From positions 1 through 64,000 of the forward strand of contig JAHCHW010000002.1 of the NCBI GenBank assembly GCA_026129525.1: 64,000 nt of DNA. Reading direction: 5' to 3'. The translations under genes were made by a program, and so were the position numbers. Below the pieces are notes generated by a model. That model saw nothing but the letters and a program-made list of their open reading frames with translations. It made no database searches and was not told the origin of the DNA. The stretch comes from Chitinophagales bacterium. GTDB lineage: Bacteria > Bacteroidota > Bacteroidia > Chitinophagales > LD1. Shown here one piece after another: positions 51,605-60,301 of the stretch (positions within the stretch are counted from its first letter, which is position 1; each line of letters starts with the position of its first letter).

Positions 51605-54600
51605 CTACTTCGCAGGCACCAGCCACCAATCAATGTCACCGTTCTCCATTAAGGTATTGGGGGTTTGCCTGCCGCCTGTAAGGGCGCTTACATTATCTTT
51701 CACATAATCTGTAAAGTCGCGGTAATGCACTTTGCGATTAGATGAGGAATACTTATCGCCTGCGTGCCCGTGAAGCCAGCCATTTATTAAAGCGTACGTA
51801 AACACTCCGTTGTTCCAATCGTTTCCTTCCAAAGCATATTCACTTCCGGCTGATGCTGCCACCACATTGATTCCTGTGTTGGAAACATAATCGGTAAACA
51901 CAGCCTGCATGTTTTTTAAAATGTTTCCGCTGTATGGTCGTTTTTCATCGGTATTTTTTACAGTAGCACCTTTTGGGGTGTATGAGATTACTTTTAGTTT
52001 TTCTTCGGAGCGAAGTAGCAGAATGCTATCGGTTAAGTTAAGTTGCTCGCCACTGTGGCAGGCATCAAGTGTTACTAAGCGATAGCGGGCAGGAATAGAG
52101 TCGAGCAGTGAAACTATATCGCCCATACTTATTCCCTGTGCGGTGGGGTCATCAAAGTCCATGGTGTGTGTAGCAAACCAAAACTGCCCTTTCTCATCGA
52201 GCAAACCGTGCCCGCTCATGCTCAATACAACTTTGTCTTCGGGATGTGTATTTATTAACGATGCTTTCAATTTTTGAAAAGCAGTTCGGTTAACATTGCC
52301 GTTCAACAACGTATCAAGCAAAATGGATGTGTACCGTTTACCGAATTGTGCAGCTAAATCGCGTATGTCTTTATCGGCATAGCGAAGGTTAAAAGTAGAA
52401 TCGGCATAATCTGAAACACCTACCCCCACAAAAAACCATTTGCCGCTGAAAGTTGAATCATAAACGGCTCTGTGTTCCTCAACATTGCTTTTGTTCCCCT
52501 CCGCATCGTTTATCCATACATAAATCAAATTCTGTCCGGAGTTAAGCAAAATAGTTTCCTTGTAAGGCAGTTGGGTTGTTGTTATCTTTTTGCCTGACAC
52601 ACCATAAAATGGACACCCATTTACCATTATGTGCAGGTAAAGCAGGTTACTGTTTTCTACAGCAGGAGTAATATCTATAGACACGGTACCATCCGTTTCA
52701 AATTGCAAGTTGCTTTTAACACCAAGCGAAGTTTTTACGGCAGTTGAAGCTTGCGAAGTTTTGTATTTGGCTCTGCGTATTTCGTAAAGCTGGCGGTAGA
52801 ATTTAATTTCCTCTTCGGATGCACCTAATACCTGCAATACTTTGTCGGGTCGGTTGTAAGTAAGGTCTGCCTCGCGCAACGGAATTGGCTGTAGCCCTTT
52901 TACAAAATGTATCGTATTACCTGCTGCTGGAGAGGCATAGTAATAATTATCCTCCGTTAACCAAATAAATTCCTTTTTGGAAAACTCTCTGCCTTGCCAA
53001 GTAATGAGACGAAGTTTGGCGACCAAAGAATCGGGAGTAAGGAAATAATAGGAGGAACCGTTTTGTTCCTTAGCCAACAGAAAACGACTGTTTCTTCCAA
53101 CAATTTCAAGTGCTTTGCCGGCTACTTTCACTACCGCTTCCGCCTTTGCTGTTTCCCTGTTCACTTTAATAACAGCACCATCGGAGTAACAGGCAAAAAA
53201 CATTTTTGTTTTTTCATCATAATACAAACATGCAGGTGTGTAAAATACTCCTGGACGGTATTCGTAATGAATAGAACCTTGCTGTTGCTTAGTTTTAAAA
53301 TTGTGAAGCGTGATACCATCGTATCCTAATGAAGCAACAGTGTGACCATCAACAATAGTAAGGGTATAATTGGTTTTGCCGATTTTAAGACGGTCGTCCG
53401 TCCAAATTATTCCCTTATCATAATCGGCTAACACTTTGTTGCCATCGGAATTGAAGAGAATAAGTTTCAGTTTTCGCTGTTGAACATCATCTACTAAGAG
53501 CAAAAAGCCATTCAACGCCTGCCACCATTTTATACTTATCGGCTTTAACTGAACAGCTTTCGAAACTGTTCCTTTTTCAATGTCTATCAGTGAAAAAGAA
53601 CTATTGCCATCACCAAAACTCGATAATATTTCGGAGCGCTCAAGCAATACTAACTTGCCATCGGGAGAGGCATGAAAGTTAACCTCTGAACCGTAGGAAA
53701 TTTCAAACTTTACATCGGCAAAAATATTCAGCAGTTCGCTTTTGTTCAGTAAACTTCGTGAAACCAACCACTCATTCGATTTGTAAAACTCATCTTCGCT
53801 AATAGTAGAAAGCGACTTGCCGGTTTTTGAAACAACTTTGCCGTGCGGCTTCAAAAAATAACTGCGTTTAAAGTTTTCATCGTACCGGTAGTCCCATATA
53901 TCGTACGAACCTGCTGTGCTAAGTATAGTAGTGTCGTTCAGCAACACTATGTTTCTAAGTTGGTTGTATTCAAGTTGAGCGTTCTCCAAATTCCACACAT
54001 TGCCTTCAACCACTAAACGCTTATCGGTTAATTGAAAAGCATTGTCGAAATTCGGATTATGCTGTATTTCGTATAGCAAGTAACATCTGTCATTTCTCCG
54101 TTGCCATGTTTTTAATTTTTCTCCCGAATAGTAACACAAATACTTTCCATCTAAGCTACCACTAATACCGGTCTCCAACTTTCCGGCAACACTTATCTCC
54201 TTTTTTATTCCCGAAATCAAATCCTGTTCGACAAGCTTAGCTTTAGTACTGTAACCGTCTTCTACACCAAGTATGGCTGCTTTATCCTGCAACACCCAAT
54301 TACCGTTTATCTTTAAACTTCCGCTGCTCAACAATTTTCCGTTAAAGTCGAACCATTTGTAAACAGCAGGCAACAAATCATTACACACTAAAATGCCGGC
54401 TTCATTGATTCTGATTTTCCAAAAGGTTTTCTTTGGTTCTTCTACAATACGTAAAGGAGATGCGTCTGAAGATGTCGAAATGAAAATTTCACTTCCATCG
54501 CTATTAAAATTTGACTTTACAAAAAGCAAACCTCCGTTGCGTAGGGAATAAGTTTCGGACAAGTGGGAGTTCTTCGTATCAACTATAAATGTATCGAGCA

Positions 54601-56218
54601 ATTGGGGCTGTGCATCTGCATTCAATTCAAACACCGATACTTTATGGAAATTGTTTACTGCCGTGTAACCGGTAACAATGCAAACAGGCATGTTGCTTTT
54701 ACTCCATTGCCAACTTTTCAATTCTTCGTTGTATTTGTCAATCAATACGATTTCACTTTTTGTTATTCGACCGGTTTGAAGGTTCACCAACTTTACTCGC
54801 ACCGTATCGGCTATTCCGGGGCCTATTCCTCTGTATTCCTTCTCAGCTAATAAATGAACCCCATCGGGCGAAATGGAAACATTCCCCTCCATGGTAAAAT
54901 TGTGCAATGTCTTTCCGGTGCGTATATCTATCAGTTTATACTGCTGATTAGAATTAGTAAGCAGGGCAACTCCGTTTTTTGCAACGCTAATTCTACCGCT
55001 GTAATCGTTGCCCGGCAGTTGTGTTACATAGGTTCTCATACCGTCCTCGTAAAAAGCACTCTCTTCTTTTGCCGTTCGTTTAACAACCGGCAGGCTGGGC
55101 GCTGTTTCTATTCTGAAAAGATTGGAGCGCACCAATTTAACACCAGGGGCTTGTTTCATCTCGGCAGTTAAATAAAGAGCCGAATCGCGAGAACTGAATG
55201 CAATAGCCGAAATGCGGAGAATGGAGTCGTTATACCCCAATGAAAAATAATTGGAGAAGTCTTCTGTTATTCTCCTTGCCGACAAATCGAAACCTTTGAG
55301 AAAAGTAAGACCATGCTGCACATACAACCTGTTTGCCTTTTCGTTATAAGTAAACGTTGCTTTTTCTCTTTTTACTCCAAAATCATCGTTGACTGATTTT
55401 GGGCCAATTACAGGCAAACTTTCAAGTGTTACGGTTACAACTGCACTGAAATTGTCCGCAAAGTCGTATTCAATGGCATACAACTCTTTTAGCGCACGGT
55501 TAAAAAAAACTTTACCAATAAAGTGTTGTGGTGAAGAAAGTACCACTTCAAACGGAACTGTTGAATCAATATTTAAGTTGTAAAAAAGAAGTTTGCCTTT
55601 GTTGGTTCCCGCTACCAGCCAGTCGGCATCCAGACTAAGCCAAAGCACTTTTATCTCATTTTGCAACTCAAAAACTTTCGAATAAACCTGTTTCCCATCC
55701 TTCTGTTTTGTAACTACAATTCCGGCATTTTGCAAAAACGCAAACGAATCGTTAGCACTATGCACAAACTGGTGAAACCCTATAGCCGTAATGCTCGCAG
55801 AATCTTTAGTTATTCTGTTTGTAAAAAAGAGATAAGGTGGTAATTGTATAACCGTATCTTTTCCACTTGGCAGCTTATAGTACACGCCACTCGAATCCCA
55901 TGGTATAGGTTTATTAAAATCAAAAAGACCTCTGTTGTGATGCCGTATAAACGCCCGCTGGTTCGAAAAACGTTCAATAGCATAGCTGTATTTGGGATAC
56001 GTATTTGCCAGCATATCCACCTTTTTAAAGGCTGTATCCATTGCCAGTAAATAATACCCATCGGAGAGAAGTAACTTTCCCGTAAACACATCTAACTCCA
56101 ACCAGTTGGGCAGCATAGGTTGGAGATCAGCTACTTTCTTTAGGGTAATTTGTGCGGATGCAAGACAAGCTGTAAACAGAAAAAAGGCTACAATAAAAAT
56201 ACGCTGTAGATTACGCAT
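51605..56218 (-). CDS. Giant exported caspase-fold (C14-like) protein with N-terminal beta-propeller-like region
   Basis: 1537 residues with a signal peptide (MRNLQRIFIVAFFLFTACLASAQ). Residues about 30-1150 are beta-rich, with WD40/propeller-like blocks such as ISVAKNGVALLTNSNQQYKL and VSISPDGVHLLAEKEYRG. A linking beta domain leads to a caspase-like peptidase domain (about 1260-1537). Its fold opens with FFVGVGVSDYADSTFNLRYADKD and DIRDLAAQF. The catalytic dyad is visible as H1337 in MSGHGLLD and C1387 in LDACHSGEQL. No T9SS domain is seen, so it is probably periplasmic or secreted by another route. Caspase-fold proteases usually cleave after basic residues; specificity here is open. It is separated by 62 bases from the tpiA start. 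Confidence 0.85.
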   Translation of the reverse strand: MRNLQRIFIVAFFLFTACLASAQITLKKVADLQPMLPNWLELDVFTGKLLLSDGYYLLAMDTAFKKVDMLANTYPKYSYAIERFSNQRAFIRHHNRGLFDFNKPIPWDSSGVYYKLPSGKDTVIQLPPYLFFTNRITKDSASITAIGFHQFVHSANDSFAFLQNAGIVVTKQKDGKQVYSKVFELQNEIKVLWLSLDADWLVAGTNKGKLLFYNLNIDSTVPFEVVLSSPQHFIGKVFFNRALKELYAIEYDFADNFSAVVTVTLESLPVIGPKSVNDDFGVKREKATFTYNEKANRLYVQHGLTFLKGFDLSARRITEDFSNYFSLGYNDSILRISAIAFSSRDSALYLTAEMKQAPGVKLVRSNLFRIETAPSLPVVKRTAKEESAFYEDGMRTYVTQLPGNDYSGRISVAKNGVALLTNSNQQYKLIDIRTGKTLHNFTMEGNVSISPDGVHLLAEKEYRGIGPGIADTVRVKLVNLQTGRITKSEIVLIDKYNEELKSWQWSKSNMPVCIVTGYTAVNNFHKVSVFELNADAQPQLLDTFIVDTKNSHLSETYSLRNGGLLFVKSNFNSDGSEIFISTSSDASPLRIVEEPKKTFWKIRINEAGILVCNDLLPAVYKWFDFNGKLLSSGSLKINGNWVLQDKAAILGVEDGYSTKAKLVEQDLISGIKKEISVAGKLETGISGSLDGKYLCYYSGEKLKTWQRRNDRCYLLYEIQHNPNFDNAFQLTDKRLVVEGNVWNLENAQLEYNQLRNIVLLNDTTILSTAGSYDIWDYRYDENFKRSYFLKPHGKVVSKTGKSLSTISEDEFYKSNEWLVSRSLLNKSELLNIFADVKFEISYGSEVNFHASPDGKLVLLERSEILSSFGDGNSSFSLIDIEKGTVSKAVQLKPISIKWWQALNGFLLLVDDVQQRKLKLILFNSDGNKVLADYDKGIIWTDDRLKIGKTNYTLTIVDGHTVASLGYDGITLHNFKTKQQQGSIHYEYRPGVFYTPACLYYDEKTKMFFACYSDGAVIKVNRETAKAEAVVKVAGKALEIVGRNSRFLLAKEQNGSSYYFLTPDSLVAKLRLITWQGREFSKKEFIWLTEDNYYYASPAAGNTIHFVKGLQPIPLREADLTYNRPDKVLQVLGASEEEIKFYRQLYEIRRAKYKTSQASTAVKTSLGVKSNLQFETDGTVSIDITPAVENSNLLYLHIMVNGCPFYGVSGKKITTTQLPYKETILLNSGQNLIYVWINDAEGNKSNVEEHRAVYDSTFSGKWFFVGVGVSDYADSTFNLRYADKDIRDLAAQFGKRYTSILLDTLLNGNVNRTAFQKLKASLINTHPEDKVVLSMSGHGLLDEKGQFWFATHTMDFDDPTAQGISMGDIVSLLDSIPARYRLVTLDACHSGEQLNLTDSILLLRSEEKLKVISYTPKGATVKNTDEKRPYSGNILKNMQAVFTDYVSNTGINVVAASAGSEYALEGNDWNNGVFTYALINGWLHGHAGDKYSSSNRKVHYRDFTDYVKDNVSALTGGRQTPNTLMENGDIDWWLVPAK

Positions 56219-56265
56219 AGTTGAAAACTAAGAAAATTCCGCTCAGAGCTAAACCAACGCTTAAC

Positions 56266-56297
56266 CAAAAAAAAATCCCACCCGAAGGCAGGATTTT
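56266..56297 (-). terminator. Intrinsic terminator of the tRNA-Ser transcript
   Basis: On the minus strand, AAAATCCTGCC pairs with GGTGGGATTTT around a stable TTCG tetraloop (56272-56297) and runs into a T-run (complement of 56266-56271). A textbook rho-independent terminator. Confidence 0.92.
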
Positions 56298-56304
56298 AGT
56301 TCAG

Positions 56305-56392
56305 CGGAGAGAGAGGGATTCGAACCCCCGGTAGGCTCATCACCTACGACTGTTTTCAAGACAGTTGCAATCAACCGCTCTGCCATCTCTCC
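56305..56392 (-). tRNA. tRNA-Ser (anticodon TGA)
   Basis: 88 bases on the minus strand. The acceptor stem GGAGAGA pairs with TCTCTCC and the discriminator is G. The anticodon loop CTTGAAA carries TGA. The long variable arm (CGTAGGTGATGAGCCTACC) and T-loop GGTTCGAATCC are typical of tRNA-Ser. CCA is not encoded. Confidence 0.96.
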
Positions 56393-56447
56393 GCGCGCGA
56401 AGATAGAAAAGGCAGTTACATTGCAAAAAACAAACAAAAATTAAGGG

Positions 56448-57419
56448 CTAATTATCTTCTTTTACCTCTAATTCCTTTGTACGCAGCAAGGCATTGTAGT
56501 GAATACTCGCGTTTATTTCGTAACCAATGAGCAGAACAAACGAGTTAATGTTCAGCCAAATAAGCAACAACATAATAGTGCCTATGGAACCGAAAATCAC
56601 ATTTAGCTTGTTGAAGTTGCTTACCCAATATGAGAAACCGAATGAGATAAGAATAGAAAGTATGGTAGCAACAGTAGCTCCGGTTGAAATGAACCTGTAC
56701 TTCTTTTTGGTTGCCGGACCGTAATAGTAAATAAGCGAAAGCGAAAAGAAGAACATGAGTATTAGCAACACGTATCGCAGCAAGCTAATAAGCAATTGAG
56801 TGATTTTGCTTTTAATGCCGAGTTCGTTAAGTATGAACGAAAGAAAATCCTGCCCGAGCACTATAAGCGTTACCGAAAAAAAGAAGAGCAGTATAAGCAA
56901 CAGTGTAATTTTTAGTGCGATGTAACGTGTTTGCAGAGCGTTGCGCTTTTTGTAGTTGTCGTACGATTTATCGAATGAACTCAACATTGCCATAACCCCG
57001 TTAGAAGTTAGAAACAACACTAAAAAAATAGACCCTGTTAAAAGTCCTGTGCGTTTATTTTTGGCAAGGTCGCGAAGGAGGGGTTCGGTAAATGAACTTA
57101 CAAACGTGTAAATCTCCTTATCGGGCAGTACCTCACTTATAACTTTCATGATGTACACATCCATATTGTTGAGGTATGGAATGTACGGGATAAGCGAAAA
57201 GACAAATGTAAGTGCCGGAAACAACGCCAAAAAGAAACTGAAGGCAATGGCACGGCTACGCATGCCCAGCGAGTTGGCGCGTATTTCGGCAATAAAAAAA
57301 CGCACCACATCAAACACCGGAATTTTATCGAACCCCGGCAGGGTAAACGTTTTAAGTTTAACTACAACATCAATAAGAAACGGATAACGCTCCGCAAGTT
57401 TTGCCCAAAGTTCGTTCAT
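56448..57419 (-). CDS. YihY/BrkB-family membrane protein
   Basis: 323 residues. It has six hydrophobic segments in the arrangement of the YihY/BrkB family, including RSRAIAFSFFLALFPALTFVFSLIPYIPYL, then SFTEPLLRDLAKNKRTGLLTG, and a final helix pair with LLLIWLNINSFVLLIGYEINAS. That last motif (LIWLxxxxxxLLxGxExNA) is the family hallmark. A role in envelope integrity is assumed; the older ribonuclease BN label for this family is not supported by the fold. The first 60 residues form a cytoplasmic tail with basic patches. Confidence 0.9.
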   Translation of the reverse strand: MNELWAKLAERYPFLIDVVVKLKTFTLPGFDKIPVFDVVRFFIAEIRANSLGMRSRAIAFSFFLALFPALTFVFSLIPYIPYLNNMDVYIMKVISEVLPDKEIYTFVSSFTEPLLRDLAKNKRTGLLTGSIFLVLFLTSNGVMAMLSSFDKSYDNYKKRNALQTRYIALKITLLLILLFFFSVTLIVLGQDFLSFILNELGIKSKITQLLISLLRYVLLILMFFFSLSLIYYYGPATKKKYRFISTGATVATILSILISFGFSYWVSNFNKLNVIFGSIGTIMLLLIWLNINSFVLLIGYEINASIHYNALLRTKELEVKEDN

Positions 57420-57461
57420 GGTGTGGCAACGGGCGTAAAAATATCCGAAAACCCCGAACTG

Positions 57462-58340
57462 CTATCGTGTAATTATTTCCAGCGATTGTTCAATCATTCT
57501 TTCAACCGTTTTTGCCGGATTATTGCTGAATGTGTGGTGGATGCGATTGGCAAGTATGGCATTTACGGAAAGACAGCGATGCCCGAGTAATCTTCCCAAG
57601 CCGTAAATGGCAGCGGTTTCCATTTCAAGGTTGGTAATTCGGAAATGTTTGTGACGGAATGATTTGATTACACCAATAAAATCGGGAAATGTTTTTTTGG
57701 CGCGAAGCATACGCCCTTGCGGAGCATAAAAACCGCAAGATGTAAGCGTAGTCCCTTTTTTGAAATGCGGCTCAAACTTTTGCAACAAACTTTCATCGGC
57801 CGAAGCAATGTATGGCTCTATTTGGGTAAAGTAGGGTTTAATATGGTTAAAAAAAGCTTCGCGATAAACAGTTTCCTGAATAGAGTTTTCGTGCTCGTAA
57901 AAATTAAGCAGTCCGTCTAAACCTATCGCTGCTTCTGAAACAATTATCTCATCGTTGGTTATGTCTTCGCATACCGAGCCTGAAGTGCCAAGCCTGATAA
58001 TATCTAACTGCCGCAAATCTTTACGAACGGTTCGCGTGGCAAAATCAATATTTACAAGCGCATCCAGTTCGTTCAGCACAATATCAATGTTCTCGGTACC
58101 AATTCCTGTTGAAAGAACGGTGAGTTGTTTGTTGTTGAGAAAACCGGTGTGCGTTACAAATTCGCGGTATTCTACTTCGTGCTGCAGTACATCGAAATGG
58201 CGGCTTATTTCGCGCACACGCCTCGGGTCACCAACCGTAATTACCGTATCTGCCACCTGCTCGGGCTTAAGGTGCAGGTGGTAAATACTTCCGTCAGGAT
58301 GAACAATAAATTCCGATTCTGGTATTACTGTTTCGCTCAT
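57462..58340 (-). CDS. Nucleoside phosphorylase, uridine-phosphorylase-like
   Basis: 292 residues, cytoplasmic. VGDPRRVREISRHF and STGIGTENIDIVLNEL are typical of the PNP/UDP family, as are RLGTSGSVCED and TNLEMETAAIYGLGRLLGHRCL (the ExMExAA active-site motif). HPDGSIYHLHLKPEQVADTVI near the N-terminus is characteristic of uridine phosphorylases. It probably cleaves pyrimidine nucleosides with phosphate. The start of the next gene upstream is 22 bases away. Confidence 0.88.
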   Translation of the reverse strand: MSETVIPESEFIVHPDGSIYHLHLKPEQVADTVITVGDPRRVREISRHFDVLQHEVEYREFVTHTGFLNNKQLTVLSTGIGTENIDIVLNELDALVNIDFATRTVRKDLRQLDIIRLGTSGSVCEDITNDEIIVSEAAIGLDGLLNFYEHENSIQETVYREAFFNHIKPYFTQIEPYIASADESLLQKFEPHFKKGTTLTSCGFYAPQGRMLRAKKTFPDFIGVIKSFRHKHFRITNLEMETAAIYGLGRLLGHRCLSVNAILANRIHHTFSNNPAKTVERMIEQSLEIITR

Positions 58341-58361
58341 ACAACAATTATTAACCTGTAT

Positions 58362-59162
58362 TTATTTGTAGCCGTCACCATCCAGCAAGTTACCCAAACC
58401 GCCCAATACGCTTCCCTCCTCTTTACGAGTTCCGGTTTGCGGAGCATACTGAATGATGCGCGATGCCAACCGTGAAATGGGCAATGTTTGCAACCATACT
58501 TTCCCAGGACCTTTCAGCACAGCAAAAAAGAATCCTTCACCTCCAAACAAGGTATTGCGAATGCCTCCAACCATTTGCACGTCAAAGTCAACCTCTTTAG
58601 TGTAAGCCACCACACAACCTGTATCAATATGCAGCACCTCACCGGCTTGCAGTTCGCGCTCAACAATATGTCCGCCTGCGTGAACAAACGCCATACCATC
58701 GCCTTCCAGTTTTTGCATAATAAATCCTTCGCCACCAAACAAGCCTGTTCCTAATCTGCGTTGAAAATTAATCCCCACCGAAACACCTTTGGCGGCACAG
58801 AGAAAAGCATCTTTTTGTGCAACTACCTTGCCGCCCATTTGCTGCAAATCGAGCGGAATGATTTTGCCCGGGTAAGGCGAAGCAAAAGCCACCCGCGCTT
58901 TTCCGCTGCCCATGTGTGTAAAGGCGGTCATAAACAAACTTTCGCCCGTAAGCACCCGCTTACCTGCCGAAAGCAGTTTGCCCATTAAGCCTCCACCGCT
59001 GTTGCTGCCATCGCCAAAAATAGTTTGCATTTGCACGGGGCTGTCCTTATACATAAAGGCACCCGCTTCGGCAACAACGGTTTCCTGCGGGTCGAGTTCT
59101 ATTTCTACACATTGCATTTCTTCACCAAAAATGCGATAGTCAATTTCGTGATTACTTCTCAT
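58362..59162 (-). CDS. AIM24-family protein (TIGR00266)
   Basis: 266 residues, no signal peptide. The N-terminus has EMQCVEIELDPQETVVAEAGAFMY. Later come a glycine-rich stretch, FFGGEGFIMQKLEGDG-like blocks (here GLFGGEGFIMQKLEGDG, and NTLFGGEGFFFAVLKGPG again) and HIDTGCVVAYTKEVDF. These repeats are typical of the TIGR00266/AIM24 family, whose double beta-helix fold is known but whose function is not. It appears to be co-directional with the nucleoside phosphorylase. Confidence 0.88.
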   Translation of the reverse strand: MRSNHEIDYRIFGEEMQCVEIELDPQETVVAEAGAFMYKDSPVQMQTIFGDGSNSGGGLMGKLLSAGKRVLTGESLFMTAFTHMGSGKARVAFASPYPGKIIPLDLQQMGGKVVAQKDAFLCAAKGVSVGINFQRRLGTGLFGGEGFIMQKLEGDGMAFVHAGGHIVERELQAGEVLHIDTGCVVAYTKEVDFDVQMVGGIRNTLFGGEGFFFAVLKGPGKVWLQTLPISRLASRIIQYAPQTGTRKEEGSVLGGLGNLLDGDGYK

Positions 59163-59257
59163 GGTTATGTTCTTTAAAAAGTGAACACAAAGAAAAATGT
59201 TTTAGGGGAATGACAATTGAAAAGCTTTTCAATTATTGGTTGTCAGATGACTTTGCG

Positions 59258-60301
59258 CTAAATAGAGTCTCTCACACACCGGAATCCTACATTCATAAGT
59301 GAGGTAGAAGGCGTTGTTTTGTTACGTGCCGAAACGCGGTAACCGGTGCAATAACTTTTGTTGCACATAAACGAGCCTCCGCGTATTACGCGCAGTTCTT
59401 CGAAGCGGTTTTCGGCAGTGTAACTTTTATCGGGACCGGGAGGCGTTTTGATGTTGCTTTCTTTACAGTATTGGTAGTAACGGGAATGATACCTGTCGGC
59501 ACACCACTCCCACACATTGCCACTCATATCATACAATCCATAGCCGTTGGGTGCAAATGATTTAACGGGCGAGAAAAATTCAAACCCGTCAGTTTTTGCA
59601 TTTTCGGCAGGGAATTTTCCCTGAAAAACATTTGCCCGTTTTTCATCTTCAGGGTTTTCATCGCCCCATGGGTAAGTCTTATCGGTTAATCCTCCGCGTG
59701 CAGCATATTCCCACTCGGCTTCGGTAGGCAGGCGCTTACCTGCCCATGAGGCGTACGCCATAGCATCGTACCAGGAAATGTGTACTACAGGATAATCGGG
59801 CTTTGCAACTGCTTCACTTTCTTGTCCGAAGGGGAACATCCATGCAGCGTGTGTTATCATTTTCCACCAATACAAATTTCCTTTGCTTTTACTTTCGGGA
59901 ACATACACCAGCGAACTACCTGCTCTTTCGGCAGTGGTTACATAGCCTGTAGCTTCAACAAACTCGTTAAACTGCTTATTGGTAACTTCTATGGCATCCA
60001 TCCAAAAGGCAGCAATCTGTACCTTGTGTTGCGGACGTTCATCTTCGCGGCTGTAGTTATCACTTGGTATTGCTCCCATCATGTATTCGCCCGAAGGAAT
60101 AAGAACCATACCGCTGTGATGTTTTGTTTTATCATGCGAATTCTTGAAAATGGTAAGCGAGTCTAACAGTTCAGAAACAGGTAGTTCATCGGAACAGGAA
60201 GAGTTATGCACTGTATTGCATCCATTAAAAAAAATAATAAAAATGGTAAATAGAGAAAAGGGGAACAGGTTATACTGCAAAGAAGTAAGTTTTACCATCA
60301 A
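59258..60301 (-). CDS. Formylglycine-generating-enzyme-like lipoprotein
   Basis: 347 residues. The N-terminus is hydrophobic and ends in FFNGC, a lipobox with the lipid Cys at about 28. The rest is a full FGE-sulfatase domain (about 64-345): MVLIPSGEYMMGAIP, DAIEVTNKQFNEFV, HISWYDAMAYASWAGKRLPTEAEWEYAARGG, NVWEWCADRYHSRYYQ and RVIRGGSFMCNKSYCTGYRVSARN. The two cysteines C313 and C318 match the copper-binding catalytic pair of aerobic FGE, which turns Cys of C-x-P-x-R into formylglycine; many relatives lack this pair. The gene overlaps the 3' end of a Cys-type sulfatase by 32 bases, so the sulfatase is the likely client. Export of both is unusual and suggests activation in the periplasm. Confidence 0.85.
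   Translation of the reverse strand: MMVKLTSLQYNLFPFSLFTIFIIFFNGCNTVHNSSCSDELPVSELLDSLTIFKNSHDKTKHHSGMVLIPSGEYMMGAIPSDNYSREDERPQHKVQIAAFWMDAIEVTNKQFNEFVEATGYVTTAERAGSSLVYVPESKSKGNLYWWKMITHAAWMFPFGQESEAVAKPDYPVVHISWYDAMAYASWAGKRLPTEAEWEYAARGGLTDKTYPWGDENPEDEKRANVFQGKFPAENAKTDGFEFFSPVKSFAPNGYGLYDMSGNVWEWCADRYHSRYYQYCKESNIKTPPGPDKSYTAENRFEELRVIRGGSFMCNKSYCTGYRVSARNKTTPSTSLMNVGFRCVRDSI

Noticed and set aside
51605..56218. Known toxin-antitoxin or CRISPR-linked caspase system
   Set aside because: No cas, TPR-CHAT or immunity-like partner genes flank it; neighbours are tpiA, prmA and tRNA-Ser, so a defence role has no contextual support.
56448..57419. Ribonuclease BN annotation
   Set aside because: That label for YihY/BrkB proteins came from a misassignment; the sequence is a multi-pass membrane protein.
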